Source: Natrarchaeobius oligotrophus (GTDB lineage: Archaea; Halobacteriota; Halobacteria; Halobacteriales; Natrialbaceae). Taken from it: a stretch of 64,000 bases of DNA. The DNA is taken from NCBI RefSeq assembly GCF_003841465.1, contig NZ_REFZ01000004.1:278352-342351 (forward strand), given 5' to 3'. A program made the position numbers and the translations under genes. Positions 44,412 through 52,750 of this stretch are shown piece after piece. How positions within the stretch are numbered: position 1 is the stretch's first letter; each line of letters starts with the position of its first letter. Below the pieces are notes generated by a model, which worked only from the letters and a program-made list of their open reading frames with translations, searched no databases and was not told the DNA's origin.

Positions 44412-44636
44412 CGACCGTCGGACCGCGAACTCGATCTCTCTGACCGAGTCTCCTCGAGCCGAATCCTCCGTCGCGAATCCGGCACCTCGCTGAATCGAAT
44501 AGAAATTACTACCGTTGCCGTAAGTAAAAGGTCGGGAACTATAGACGACATGATAGCTGGTCGCGAGATTTATCACCAAGAGGTACCATTGGTGACCCGT
44601 GGCTGTAATCGATGAAGAGAACGGAGGGGGTTCCCA

Positions 44637-45209
44637 GTGAGTGACGGGCTAGACGTCCTCGTCGTCGACGACGAGGCCCGCCTCGCGGATCTCTTCGCCA
44701 CGTGGCTCGAGACGGAGTGGGCGGTCGACACGGCCTACGACGGCGAGGAGGCGCTCGCGAAGATGTCGGATTCGGTCGAAGTCGTCCTGCTGGATCGGCG
44801 AATGCCGGGACTCTCCGGCGACGACGTCCTCGAATCCATCCGCGAGAACGAGTACGATAGCCGGGTCGTGATGGTGACGGCCGTCGACCCCGACTTCGAC
44901 ATCATCGAGATGGGCTTCGACGACTACCTCGTCAAGCCGGTTTCGAAGGACGAGCTTCTCGACATCGTCGAGGACGTGTCGAGTCGCTCGGAGTACGAAT
45001 CGGACATTCTGGAGTATTACGCGCTCGTCTCGAAGAAGGCGTTGCTCGAGTCCGAGAAGGCCGAACGCGAACTCGCTGCGAACGAGGAGTACCAGGAGCT
45101 CTGCGATCGCATCGACGACCTCGAACGACGGGTCGACGACGGCGTCTCGGGACTGTCGACCCACGACGATTTCGTCGGCGCGTTCCAGGACATTCAACCC
45201 GAAAACTAG
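44637..45209 (+). CDS. HalX domain response regulator
   Basis: GTG 44637 has a good ribosome binding site (GGAGGGGG, seven bases upstream). The protein has 190 residues: a receiver domain with VVDDEARLADL, phospho-Asp in VVLLDRRMPG and Lys in DDYLVKPVSK, followed by the helical HalX domain (residues about 125-175). HalX regulators are haloarchaeal and often work with a nearby GAF/PAS kinase. The kinase gene at 45216 is convergent, with stops only six bases apart. Confidence 0.93.
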   Translation: MSDGLDVLVVDDEARLADLFATWLETEWAVDTAYDGEEALAKMSDSVEVVLLDRRMPGLSGDDVLESIRENEYDSRVVMVTAVDPDFDIIEMGFDDYLVKPVSKDELLDIVEDVSSRSEYESDILEYYALVSKKALLESEKAERELAANEEYQELCDRIDDLERRVDDGVSGLSTHDDFVGAFQDIQPEN

Positions 45210-45215
45210 TATCCC

Positions 45216-47180
45216 TCAAGCATCGCCGTTCGAGGACGAGTCGTCGAATTCGAACTCGAATCGCGCCCCGCCGCTTTCGCTTTCGACTGCGGTAACCGAC
45301 CAGTCGTGTCCGGTAGCGACCTCTCTGACCACCCAGAGGCCGATTCCGAGTCCGGCCGCGGACGAGGAGACGGACGGGTCGAACAGCGTCTCTTTGACGT
45401 CGTCCGGAATGCCGTCACCGTCGTCCTCGACGTAGAATCCACTGCGGTGGCCGTCGTCCGATTCGAGCGAACCGATCCGAACCCTGACCGTCGAGTCCGA
45501 TCCGGACCGACCGTGTTCGATCGCGTTCCGAAAGAGGTTCTCGAGCAGCCGAAGCAACCGCGGTCTGTCCGCCTCGACGGTCATCGTCTCCGCGACCGAC
45601 AGCTCCGCCCGATCGGTCGTGACGTGCTCCCAGGCGTCATCGGCCGCGCTCTCGAGGTCGATCGATTCGATCTCGGACGCCCACTCTCCGCCCCTGGCGA
45701 TCGCGAGGACGTCCTCGATGATCGACTCCATTCGATCGAGGCCGCCCCGGACGTTCTCTACGTGTTCGAGCGAATCGGTTTCCTCGATCACGTCGAGATA
45801 GCCCTGTGAGACGCTCAACGGATTTCGCAGGTCGTGACTGACGATCCGTGCGAACGCGTCGAGGCGTTCGTTTCGCTGTCGAAGTTTTCGTTCCCGACGC
45901 TTTCGCTCGGTGATGTCGCGGACCACGCCGACGGATCCGAGAAACGTCTGGTCCCGGACGATGATCGCGACCTGGGCCTCACAGGGGATCGTCTCGCCGT
46001 CTTTGGTCTCGAGGGAAAGCTCGACCGTGTCGGTCGTTCGATCGGGATTAGCGTCGAGCAGGGACCGAATCGTCTCTTCCCCGGCCTCGACGCTTTCGTC
46101 GTCGACCAGCATCGAGGCGTGCTCTCCGAGGAGCCCTTCGCGACTGTAGCCGGTCATCTCGACGAGCGCGTCGTTGACCGTCATGAAGTGGCCCTCGTCG
46201 TCGAAGACGTACATTCCGTCGCCCGCCGTCTCGACGAGCTGTTCGTAGCGCTGCAGCGCACGCTCGCGCTGTTCGAGTCGACCGTGGACCGCGATCGTCT
46301 CGAGCGCGTGCGAGGCGACGTCCGCCGCCGACCGGATCGCGTCTCTATCGGCACCCGATAGCGCCTCGAGTGCGTAGACGACGAAGACGCCGTAGCGTTC
46401 CCCGCTCGAGGTCAACGGCGCGACGGCGACCGCCTCGACGCCGCGTTCGCGCGTTCGAGAGCCGAAGGGGACGCCGTCGAGATCGTTCTCGAGTGGCTGT
46501 GCGACCTGGAGCGATCGGCTGCGGATCGCTCGATCGAGCAACGGATATTCGTCGTCGCCGACCGCGAACGTTCGCCGGAGCGGACACTCCATCTCGGCGG
46601 ACGCCGAGAGCCACGGAACGATCTCTCGCTCGCCGCGGTCGTACTCGCCGACCCAGGCGAACAGAAATCGGCTGCTGGCCGTGAACGCCTCCCGAAGGAC
46701 CCGCTCGACGGTGAGCGGAGAGCGGACGTCGGCCAACTCCCGTCTGACCGCGTCGACGATCCGTTCGCGTTCGTCCGCCGGCTGAGCGTCGATCGCATCG
46801 ACTGGCTCCGTGACCGCCGGTTCGGTTCCGGCTTCGATCCGGGCCGTAACGACGTCCGCGATACGACTGGCCGACCCGCCGTCGTCGGTCTCCACGTTCA
46901 CCTCGTCGAGGACCGCGACGGCGTCGTCTCCGTCGGTCCAGTGAACGAAGACGGGGACGTCCGATTCGATCGTCTGGACCGTACTCACGATGGTCGGAAC
47001 GTCCTCGATCGTCCGTCCGTCGACGAGGACCGCGTCGATCGACTCCCCCTCGAGACGGGCGACGGCGTCCGACGATCCGTGAGCGATCACGACGTCGACC
47101 GGTGCGTCCGTCAGCGAGAGCGTGATCGACGCTCGCGTCGTTCGATCGGCGCTCGCACAGAGGACGCGCGGTCGACTCAT
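45216..47180 (-). CDS. Histidine kinase: receiver-like, GAF, PAS and kinase core
   Basis: The protein has 654 residues and no membrane helices. Residues 1-95 resemble a receiver domain (AVLVDG holds an Asp at 54) but the acidic pocket residues near the N-terminus are replaced, so it may be degenerate. A GAF domain (about 155-300) and a PAS domain (about 312-425) follow. The phosphoacceptor is His449 in FARIVSHDLRNPLS. The ATPase has ENLFRNAIEHG, DDGDGIPDD and GLGIGLWVV. It is a cytoplasmic sensor, probably paired with the convergent HalX regulator. Confidence 0.91.
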   Translation of the reverse strand: MSRPRVLCASADRTTRASITLSLTDAPVDVVIAHGSSDAVARLEGESIDAVLVDGRTIEDVPTIVSTVQTIESDVPVFVHWTDGDDAVAVLDEVNVETDDGGSASRIADVVTARIEAGTEPAVTEPVDAIDAQPADERERIVDAVRRELADVRSPLTVERVLREAFTASSRFLFAWVGEYDRGEREIVPWLSASAEMECPLRRTFAVGDDEYPLLDRAIRSRSLQVAQPLENDLDGVPFGSRTRERGVEAVAVAPLTSSGERYGVFVVYALEALSGADRDAIRSAADVASHALETIAVHGRLEQRERALQRYEQLVETAGDGMYVFDDEGHFMTVNDALVEMTGYSREGLLGEHASMLVDDESVEAGEETIRSLLDANPDRTTDTVELSLETKDGETIPCEAQVAIIVRDQTFLGSVGVVRDITERKRRERKLRQRNERLDAFARIVSHDLRNPLSVSQGYLDVIEETDSLEHVENVRGGLDRMESIIEDVLAIARGGEWASEIESIDLESAADDAWEHVTTDRAELSVAETMTVEADRPRLLRLLENLFRNAIEHGRSGSDSTVRVRIGSLESDDGHRSGFYVEDDGDGIPDDVKETLFDPSVSSSAAGLGIGLWVVREVATGHDWSVTAVESESGGARFEFEFDDSSSNGDA

Positions 47181-47366
47181 ACTGATCTCCTGTGTTCGGT
47201 CATTGCTCGGCTCGTGTTACCTGCCTGTCGGTTCCGTTTTCGTCGGACGCTTTCGACGGCGAGGAAAACTGCGTCGTCCCGGCCGTCGCTGATTATGCAC
47301 AGTTGACGCTCCGAACCGTGAATCTGTTGGCCACACTGTGTTGTCGTCGCACACTGTTGGGTGGCG

Positions 47367-48518
47367 TCACGGCGACTGCCTGTAGACCAGGTTTCGTTGG
47401 ACCTCGTTGGCGCCTTCGTAGATCACCGGCACGCGAGCGTCGCGGTAAACCCTGGCGATCCGGCGGTCGTCGAGGACGGATCGCCCGCCGTGAAACTGCA
47501 TCCCCTGTTCGGCGACCGAGACGGCCGTCTCGGTGGCGTTCGTCTTCGCCATCGCCGCCCAGTAGCCCGCGTTCGCTCCGCCTTCGACTTTTTCGCACGC
47601 GCGCCACGTGAGTGCTCGAGCGCTCTCGAAGTCGATCAGCATGTCAGCGAGACCGTGTTGGACCGCCTGAAACTGGTTTATCGTTCGACCGAACTCCTCG
47701 CGGTCGTGGGTGAACTCCCAGGCTTCCTCGATGGCCGCGGCGGCGAGTCCCAGGCCGTGGCCCGCGACGACGACGCGACCGTGATTGAAAAACTCCGCGA
47801 GCATCCAGAAGCCCGCACCCTCCGTTCCGATCAGATTCTCCTCGGGAATACGACAGTTCTCGAGCGTGATGTGGGCCTGCTTCGAGGCTCGCATCGCCAT
47901 TTTCTCGGGGATGTGTTCGGCCTCGTAACCGTCCGCGTCCGTCGGGACGATGAACATCGAGTGGTTCCCGTACCGGTTGGTTTCGTCGTCGCCCGTTCGG
48001 GCGTACAGGGTCACCCAGTCGGCCTCGACGCCGTTACCGATCCAGTACTTCTCGCCGTCGAGAACGTACTCGTCGCCGTCCTTTTCCGCGCTGGTCTCCA
48101 TGCCCGCGAGGTCGCTGCCGGTCTCGGGCTCGGAGACGGCGAGCCCCGAGAGCTGCTCGCCCTCCGCGACCGGGCGGATGTACTCCTCGCACTGTTTCTC
48201 GGAGCCGTACTCGTAGGTGATCTCGCAGCCGAAACTCGCGAGCTGGAGCGTCAGCCCGATTCCCGCGTCCGCTCGGTAGAACTCCTCGGTGATCGCGAGC
48301 AACTGCGACAGATCCAGTCCCCGGCCACCCCACTCCTCCGGGATGTCCGCCGCGACGAGACCCGCCTCCTGACCCGCCTCGAGCACCTCGTGGGGATACT
48401 CGCCCGACTGGAAGTACTCTTTCGCGTTCGGTTCGATGTGTTCGCGTGCGAACTCCCGCGCTCGGGCTTTGACGTCGTGGGCGCGCTCGGGGACGATGGT
48501 GTCGTCGAGCAACTCCAT
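47367..48518 (-). CDS. Acyl-CoA dehydrogenase, second copy
   Basis: Start ATG 48518 (MELLDDTIVPERAHDVKARA) gives 383 residues; an in-frame extension upstream overlaps no useful sequence. Motifs: AVSEPETGSDLAGMETSAEK, WIGNGVEADWVTL, GRVVVAGHGLGLAAAAIEE, GMQFHGGRSVLDDRRIARVY and VIYEGANEVQRNLVYR. The region equivalent to the usual HGG-GY is altered to HGGRSVL, so substrate preference may differ from the copy at 41177. No beta-oxidation partners are adjacent. It is reverse-strand next to a small 54-residue gene. Confidence 0.9.
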   Translation of the reverse strand: MELLDDTIVPERAHDVKARAREFAREHIEPNAKEYFQSGEYPHEVLEAGQEAGLVAADIPEEWGGRGLDLSQLLAITEEFYRADAGIGLTLQLASFGCEITYEYGSEKQCEEYIRPVAEGEQLSGLAVSEPETGSDLAGMETSAEKDGDEYVLDGEKYWIGNGVEADWVTLYARTGDDETNRYGNHSMFIVPTDADGYEAEHIPEKMAMRASKQAHITLENCRIPEENLIGTEGAGFWMLAEFFNHGRVVVAGHGLGLAAAAIEEAWEFTHDREEFGRTINQFQAVQHGLADMLIDFESARALTWRACEKVEGGANAGYWAAMAKTNATETAVSVAEQGMQFHGGRSVLDDRRIARVYRDARVPVIYEGANEVQRNLVYRQSP

Positions 48519-48579
48519 ACCGCCACTCTCCACGGCGACGGGAAAATAGCTCGTGGGTGAGGCGGATCGTCCCGGACCG

Positions 48580-48744
48580 CTAGCCGTCCTGTTCGTGCTC
48601 GCGGAGGACGGTCGCAACGGTGTTCGATACCTCTTCGATGGCGGCGTCGTTCGTCTTTCGGAGATCGCCGTCCCGAGCCCGCTCGAGGTGTCGAAGCGCC
48701 GCTCGAAGGTGACGTTCGGTCTGGGTTCCGTCGGATTGGGTCAT
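48580..48744 (-). CDS. Small acidic helical protein (54 residues)
   Basis: ATG 48744 to TAG 48580. The sequence MTQSDGTQTERHLRAALRHL followed by a second helix around DAAIEEVSNTVATVL reads as two amphipathic helices with a charged end. Composition and codon use are haloarchaeal and it fits exactly into the gap between two genes. Function unknown. It was too small for most gene finders, so it may lack a database entry. Confidence 0.5.
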   Translation of the reverse strand: MTQSDGTQTERHLRAALRHLERARDGDLRKTNDAAIEEVSNTVATVLREHEQDG

Positions 48745-48866
48745 CGTCGTCGGGGCCGGGCGTAACCGATTCGCACACGTAAATTCGTCGGTCGAATCCG
48801 TCCGTCCCGCCGGCCGACCGGGCCACCGACGGCTTCAAGTTCGACGGTTCGAATCGACGTACAACG

Positions 48867-48959
48867 ATGGCACACTCAGCACGTTCGATCGGTTTGGAGA
48901 CGCTTCCGGAACTCGGCATCGCTCGGGCGGTTTCCGGCCGAACGGGGCGAGCGTCGTGA
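48867..48959 (+). CDS. Possible 30-residue leader peptide before cbiA
   Basis: ATG 48867 opens a short frame whose TGA stop overlaps the GTG start of cbiA (GTGA). The peptide MAHSARSIGLETLPELGIAR continues for ten more residues. The overlap would couple translation of cbiA to it. It might also be a chance frame or a remnant of a longer gene. Confidence 0.3.
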   Translation: MAHSARSIGLETLPELGIARAVSGRTGRAS

Positions 48960-50266
48960 GGGGATTCGTCCTCGGCGGCGTCCGCTCCGGCGTCGGCAAA
49001 ACGGTCGCGGCGCTCGCGATCGTTCGGGCGCTCGAGGACGCCGGCTACGACGTCCAGCCCGCGAAGGCCGGCCCCGACTTCATCGATCCGAGCCACCACG
49101 AGGCCGTCGCGAATCGACCGTCTCGAACGCTCGACGTCTGGCTCCAGGGAACCGACGGACTCCGGCGAAACTACTACCGCGGCGAGGGCGACGTCTGCGT
49201 CGTCGAGGGCGTCATGGGACTGTACGACGGCGACGGCTCGAGCACCGCCATGGTCGCGGAGGCGCTCGAGGTTCCGGTCGTGCTCGTCGTCGACGCCGCC
49301 GCGGGGATGGAAAGCGTCGCAGCGACCGCGCTCGGCTTTCGCGAGTACGCCGACGCGATCGGTCGCGACGTCGAAGTGGCGGGGATCGTCGCCCAGCGAG
49401 CCCACGGCGGTCGCCACGAGGCGGGCATCCGCGAGGCGTTACCCGACGGGCTGACGTACTTCGGCCGGATTCCGCCGAGCGGCGACCTCGAGATACCCGA
49501 TCGACACCTCGGCCTCGAGATGGGCGACGAAGCGGCGCTTCCGTCCGAGGCGCTACGCGAGGCGGCCGAGACGCTCGAGGCCGAACGGTTGGCCGAAGTC
49601 GCGACGGAGCCGCCTCGCCCGGACGCGGCGGCCGATTCGGTCGCCGGATCGACCGACGCCCGGATCGCCGTCGCCAGCGACGCCGCCTTCTGTTTTCGGT
49701 ATCCGGCGACGATCGAACGGCTGCGCGAGCGCGCCGACGTGGTCTCGTTCTCGCCGATCGCTGACGATCCGGTTCCCGACTGCGACGGCGTCTACCTGCC
49801 GGGCGGCTACCCCGAACTGCACGCCGACGACCTGGAGGCGACCGGGACGCTCGCGGAACTGGGCGATCGAGCCGGCGAGGGACTGGCCGTCTTCGGCGAG
49901 TGTGGCGGATTGATGGCGATGAGTCGATCGTTGACGACGACCGACGGCGACCGGTACGAGATGGCGGACATTCTGCCGGCCGACGTGACGATGCACGACC
50001 GCTACCAGGCGCTGAATCACGTCGAACTCGAGGCGACCGACGCGACGCTCACCGCCGGGCGGGGCGAGCGGCTTCGGGGCCACGAGTTTCACTACTCGAG
50101 CGCCGACGTGGACGACGACGCCCGGTTCGCTTTCGAGACCGTCCGCGGGGACGGCATCGACGGCACCCACGACGGTCTCCTCGAGCACGAATCGCTCGGC
50201 ACCTACGCCCACGTCCACGCCGAAAGCGGTGCGTTCGATCGGTTTCTCGAATCCGTCTCGCGGTGA
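48956..50266 (+). CDS. cbiA: Cobyrinate a,c-diamide synthase CbiA
   Basis: GTG 48956 gives 436 residues. The P-loop GVRSGVGKTVAALAI opens the dethiobiotin-synthetase-like domain, with KAGPDFIDPSHH typical of CbiA. The C-terminal part is a class I glutamine amidotransferase-like domain: YLPGGYPELHA and catalytic Cys in FGECGGLMAMS. CbiA amidates side chains a and c of cobyrinate. It lies 27 kb from the late cobalamin genes at 15886-22377; other corrin ring genes are not in the window. A 6-bp hairpin (50267-50281) follows the stop. Confidence 0.93.
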   Translation: MRGFVLGGVRSGVGKTVAALAIVRALEDAGYDVQPAKAGPDFIDPSHHEAVANRPSRTLDVWLQGTDGLRRNYYRGEGDVCVVEGVMGLYDGDGSSTAMVAEALEVPVVLVVDAAAGMESVAATALGFREYADAIGRDVEVAGIVAQRAHGGRHEAGIREALPDGLTYFGRIPPSGDLEIPDRHLGLEMGDEAALPSEALREAAETLEAERLAEVATEPPRPDAAADSVAGSTDARIAVASDAAFCFRYPATIERLRERADVVSFSPIADDPVPDCDGVYLPGGYPELHADDLEATGTLAELGDRAGEGLAVFGECGGLMAMSRSLTTTDGDRYEMADILPADVTMHDRYQALNHVELEATDATLTAGRGERLRGHEFHYSSADVDDDARFAFETVRGDGIDGTHDGLLEHESLGTYAHVHAESGAFDRFLESVSR

Positions 50267-50428
50267 GGCGGTCGAACCGCCCAGTCAGCTCTCGTCTCGC
50301 GGACCGTCGTCTACGGCTGATTTTCGATTCGTCTTCTCCCGATCGCTTTCGTTTCCCTCCAATCCCAAAACGGTCGCACACGCAAGGCAAACCACCACAA
50401 CGCTTTCTCTCGTTCGTGTTCCCGGATA

Positions 50429-51517
50429 ATGACCGCGGGACAAGAAGACGGCGGGACCGAGAGGCGATCGGAACCCACCGCCGCTGACGGCGACGATTCG
50501 AGTCGTTTCGGAACCGATCCGGGGCCGCCGAGGCCGCCTCGAGCGATGACAGATGGCGGCCAGTCGGCAGTCGAACAGGACGAACAGAAATCCGACGAGA
50601 CCGAGGCCAGCGACGGCTCCGACGAGAGCGATGCAGGCGGCGCTGAGGACGAAAGTGCAGATGAATCGGCTGACGACGAAAGTGCGGAGGAATCGGCTGA
50701 CGACGAAGAGAAGTCGACCGACGAAAGCGAAGAAGAATCCCCCGACGAGACGGAGTCGGAGTCCGAGGACTCGACCGATGAGGCGGAAGACGAAGCGGAC
50801 GAGGAAGACGAAGCAGAAGAGGGGGCGGATGAAGAGGACGAAGCAGAAGAGGGAGCGGACGAGGAGGACGAGTACCACGTCGAGGACGCCGAAGACGTCT
50901 ACGAAGACGACGAGGCGTCGGGCGTGCTCCACCTCGATCTGGACGGGCTCTTTCTCGACCTGCTCGGCCTCGAGGTGAACCTGAATCCGGTGACGCTCGA
51001 CGTCTCGGCCCGTCCGGGGGAGAACAACCTGCTCGGAAACCTCCTGTCGACGGTCACGGGACTGTTGGACGGCCCCTCTGCCGTTATGGATCGCGTGAAG
51101 TCGCTGCTCGGAAAGCCGAAGGAACTGCTCGTCGGGCTGGCGAGTTCGATCAAAGAGCGCCTCGCCGGGTTGCTCGGGAAGCCTCGAGAGTGGGCGAGCG
51201 GTCTCACCGAGGACCTCGGACCCGACGTCGGCCTCGGGATCGGAGGCGACGACGGTGAAAGCGGAGAGGATGAGGGAACGAGCGACGGCGGCGTACTCCG
51301 TTCGATCGGCTCGTGGCTTCGGTCTCTCCCGTCGGCGATCGGCGGCTGGCTCAAGGAGCGACTCGCGTCGCTCGTTCCGAGCCTCCCGATCGAGGAACTC
51401 GTGGCGACCGTCGTTCGCGAGATCGCTCGCGAACTGATCGAACAGCTCGAACCGGACGAAGAACCAACCGACGAGGCGGAAGCCGACGCGGAATCCCAGG
51501 CGGAGGCAGGCTCATGA
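50429..51517 (+). CDS. Acidic protein with LLGNLL-type domain, first of a four-gene cluster
   Basis: ATG 50429 gives 362 residues; ATG 50546 (MTDGGQSAVEQ) is an alternative. Residues about 45-163 are almost only Asp, Glu, Ser and Ala, encoded partly by DNA tandem repeats (30-base unit at 50807-50866). Residues about 165-214 are a compact hydrophobic domain with LDLDGLFLDLLGLEVNLNPV and LDVSARPGENNLLGNLL, a pattern also known from uncharacterised bacterial proteins. Then come two LLGKP(K/R)E helices and a C-terminal amphipathic region. No signal peptide or clear membrane helix is present. Its stop overlaps the next start (ATGA). Confidence 0.75.
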   Translation: MTAGQEDGGTERRSEPTAADGDDSSRFGTDPGPPRPPRAMTDGGQSAVEQDEQKSDETEASDGSDESDAGGAEDESADESADDESAEESADDEEKSTDESEEESPDETESESEDSTDEAEDEADEEDEAEEGADEEDEAEEGADEEDEYHVEDAEDVYEDDEASGVLHLDLDGLFLDLLGLEVNLNPVTLDVSARPGENNLLGNLLSTVTGLLDGPSAVMDRVKSLLGKPKELLVGLASSIKERLAGLLGKPREWASGLTEDLGPDVGLGIGGDDGESGEDEGTSDGGVLRSIGSWLRSLPSAIGGWLKERLASLVPSLPIEELVATVVREIARELIEQLEPDEEPTDEAEADAESQAEAGS

Positions 51518-52017
51518 GCCAGGAATCAGCATCCGAGACCGAAGCGGAATCGAGTTCCAAATCACTGACCGACCGAATCGACTACGGGCGGATTTCGGAC
51601 AACGTCGACGTCGAACAGCTCGTGGAAGGAACCCAGTGGGAAGACCAGGTCGACGGCGACGAGCCGCTGGGACAGACGATCGGCGGACTGGTCGGAGCCG
51701 CGATCGGTCGGACGATCGGCGAGCGCCTGGGCCAGACGGTCGGCGAGCTCGTGATGGACGAACTGCTCGGTTCGAAAGAGGAAGCGGAAGAATCGGTCGA
51801 AGACGAGGACGAAGAGGCGGAAGACGAAGCCGCCGAAGGCGAAGACGAACAGCAAGCTGACGACGAGGACGAAGAGACAGCCGAAGGCGACGAACTGTCG
51901 GCGGACGAACAGGAGTCCGCCGCCGAAGACGAAACGGAGTCGGACGACGGCTCGAGCGCGGAGGCGAGCGACGAGGATGACGAAACCGACGATCAGGACG
52001 GTGGCGAGGAGGAGTAA
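51514..52017 (+). CDS. Acidic protein with seven consecutive Gly-x-x-hydrophobic tetrads (copy A)
   Basis: ATG 51514 overlaps the stop of the first gene, 167 residues. Residues 53-80 are seven uninterrupted tetrads GQTI, GGLV, GAAI, GRTI, GERL, GQTV, GELV, a long glycine-zipper pattern suited to helix packing or membrane association. The segment before it, ISDNVDVEQLVEGTQWEDQV, is shared in outline with the next gene. The C-terminal half is a disordered Asp/Glu tail. No known family is recognised. Confidence 0.72.
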   Translation: MSQESASETEAESSSKSLTDRIDYGRISDNVDVEQLVEGTQWEDQVDGDEPLGQTIGGLVGAAIGRTIGERLGQTVGELVMDELLGSKEEAEESVEDEDEEAEDEAAEGEDEQQADDEDEETAEGDELSADEQESAAEDETESDDGSSAEASDEDDETDDQDGGEEE

Positions 52018-52059
52018 TCGTGCCGCTGGAATCACTCGACGCGTCTCGAGGTGATCGCC

Positions 52060-52710
52060 GTGAGTGACGAATCGGAGCTGAAACAGCTCGTCACCGAGGA
52101 AGTCAGCGATCAGATCGACGTCGCCGACGTGCTCGGCGACGGATCGATCGAGGAGGGAATCGACGGCGGAGAAGTCGGTGCGTCCGTCGGACGATCGGTC
52201 GGCGAACGCGTCGGCCGAGAACTCGGCGCGTCGATCGGTCGAGAGATACAGGAGACGCTGACGGCGATGCTCGAGGACGAGGACGCCGACGACAGGGAGC
52301 TGCGCTCTGCGCTCGCGACGTCGGTCAAGGACGCGATCAGAGACACCATCGACGAGAGCGGTGCGAGAGAGCCGCTCGAGTCGGTGGTGGAGGCGATGAC
52401 CGACGACGAAGACGCGGATACGAGCGACGAAGAGGAAGCCGCCGACGAGGAAGAAGAGACGGATGAGGGCGAGGAGGAAGCCGCGGCCGATGGCGACGAG
52501 GGAGAATCCGGTCCGTCGGCGGACGACCTCGAGGATCTCAAGCGGGAGACGCTCGAGGACTTCCTCGGAATGTTGTCCTACCAGGAGCTGCAGTCGATCG
52601 CCAAGGACGTCGACGTGAAGGCGAATCTCAGCCGGGAGGAGATGACCGGCGAGATACTCGAGACCGTCTCGGACGAACGAGAGCTAGCGGCGGAGTCGGA
52701 GGGCGATTGA
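52060..52710 (+). CDS. Acidic protein with seven glycine tetrads and SAP/Rho-N-like end (copy B)
   Basis: The start is GTG 52060, because a near-perfect ribosome binding site GAGGTGAT lies five bases upstream at 52047-52054; the GTG at 52051 would remove it. The 216-residue protein has GGEV, GASV, GRSV, GERV, GREL, GASI, GREI at residues 36-63, exactly paralleling copy A. After an acidic linker, residues about 160-205 (LGMLSYQELQSIAKDVDVKA) resemble SAP or Rho-N helix-extended-helix domains, which bind nucleic acid. Function unknown. Confidence 0.72.
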   Translation: MSDESELKQLVTEEVSDQIDVADVLGDGSIEEGIDGGEVGASVGRSVGERVGRELGASIGREIQETLTAMLEDEDADDRELRSALATSVKDAIRDTIDESGAREPLESVVEAMTDDEDADTSDEEEAADEEEETDEGEEEAAADGDEGESGPSADDLEDLKRETLEDFLGMLSYQELQSIAKDVDVKANLSREEMTGEILETVSDERELAAESEGD

Positions 52711-52750
52711 TCCTCCACGAGCGTCGAACGAGTCCACACTTTCGATTCAG

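Noticed and set aside
42863..44579. Long frames in both orientations over the Hbd-Ech gene
   Set aside because: The fusion enzyme's motifs explain the region completely; the others are out-of-frame or antisense shadows.
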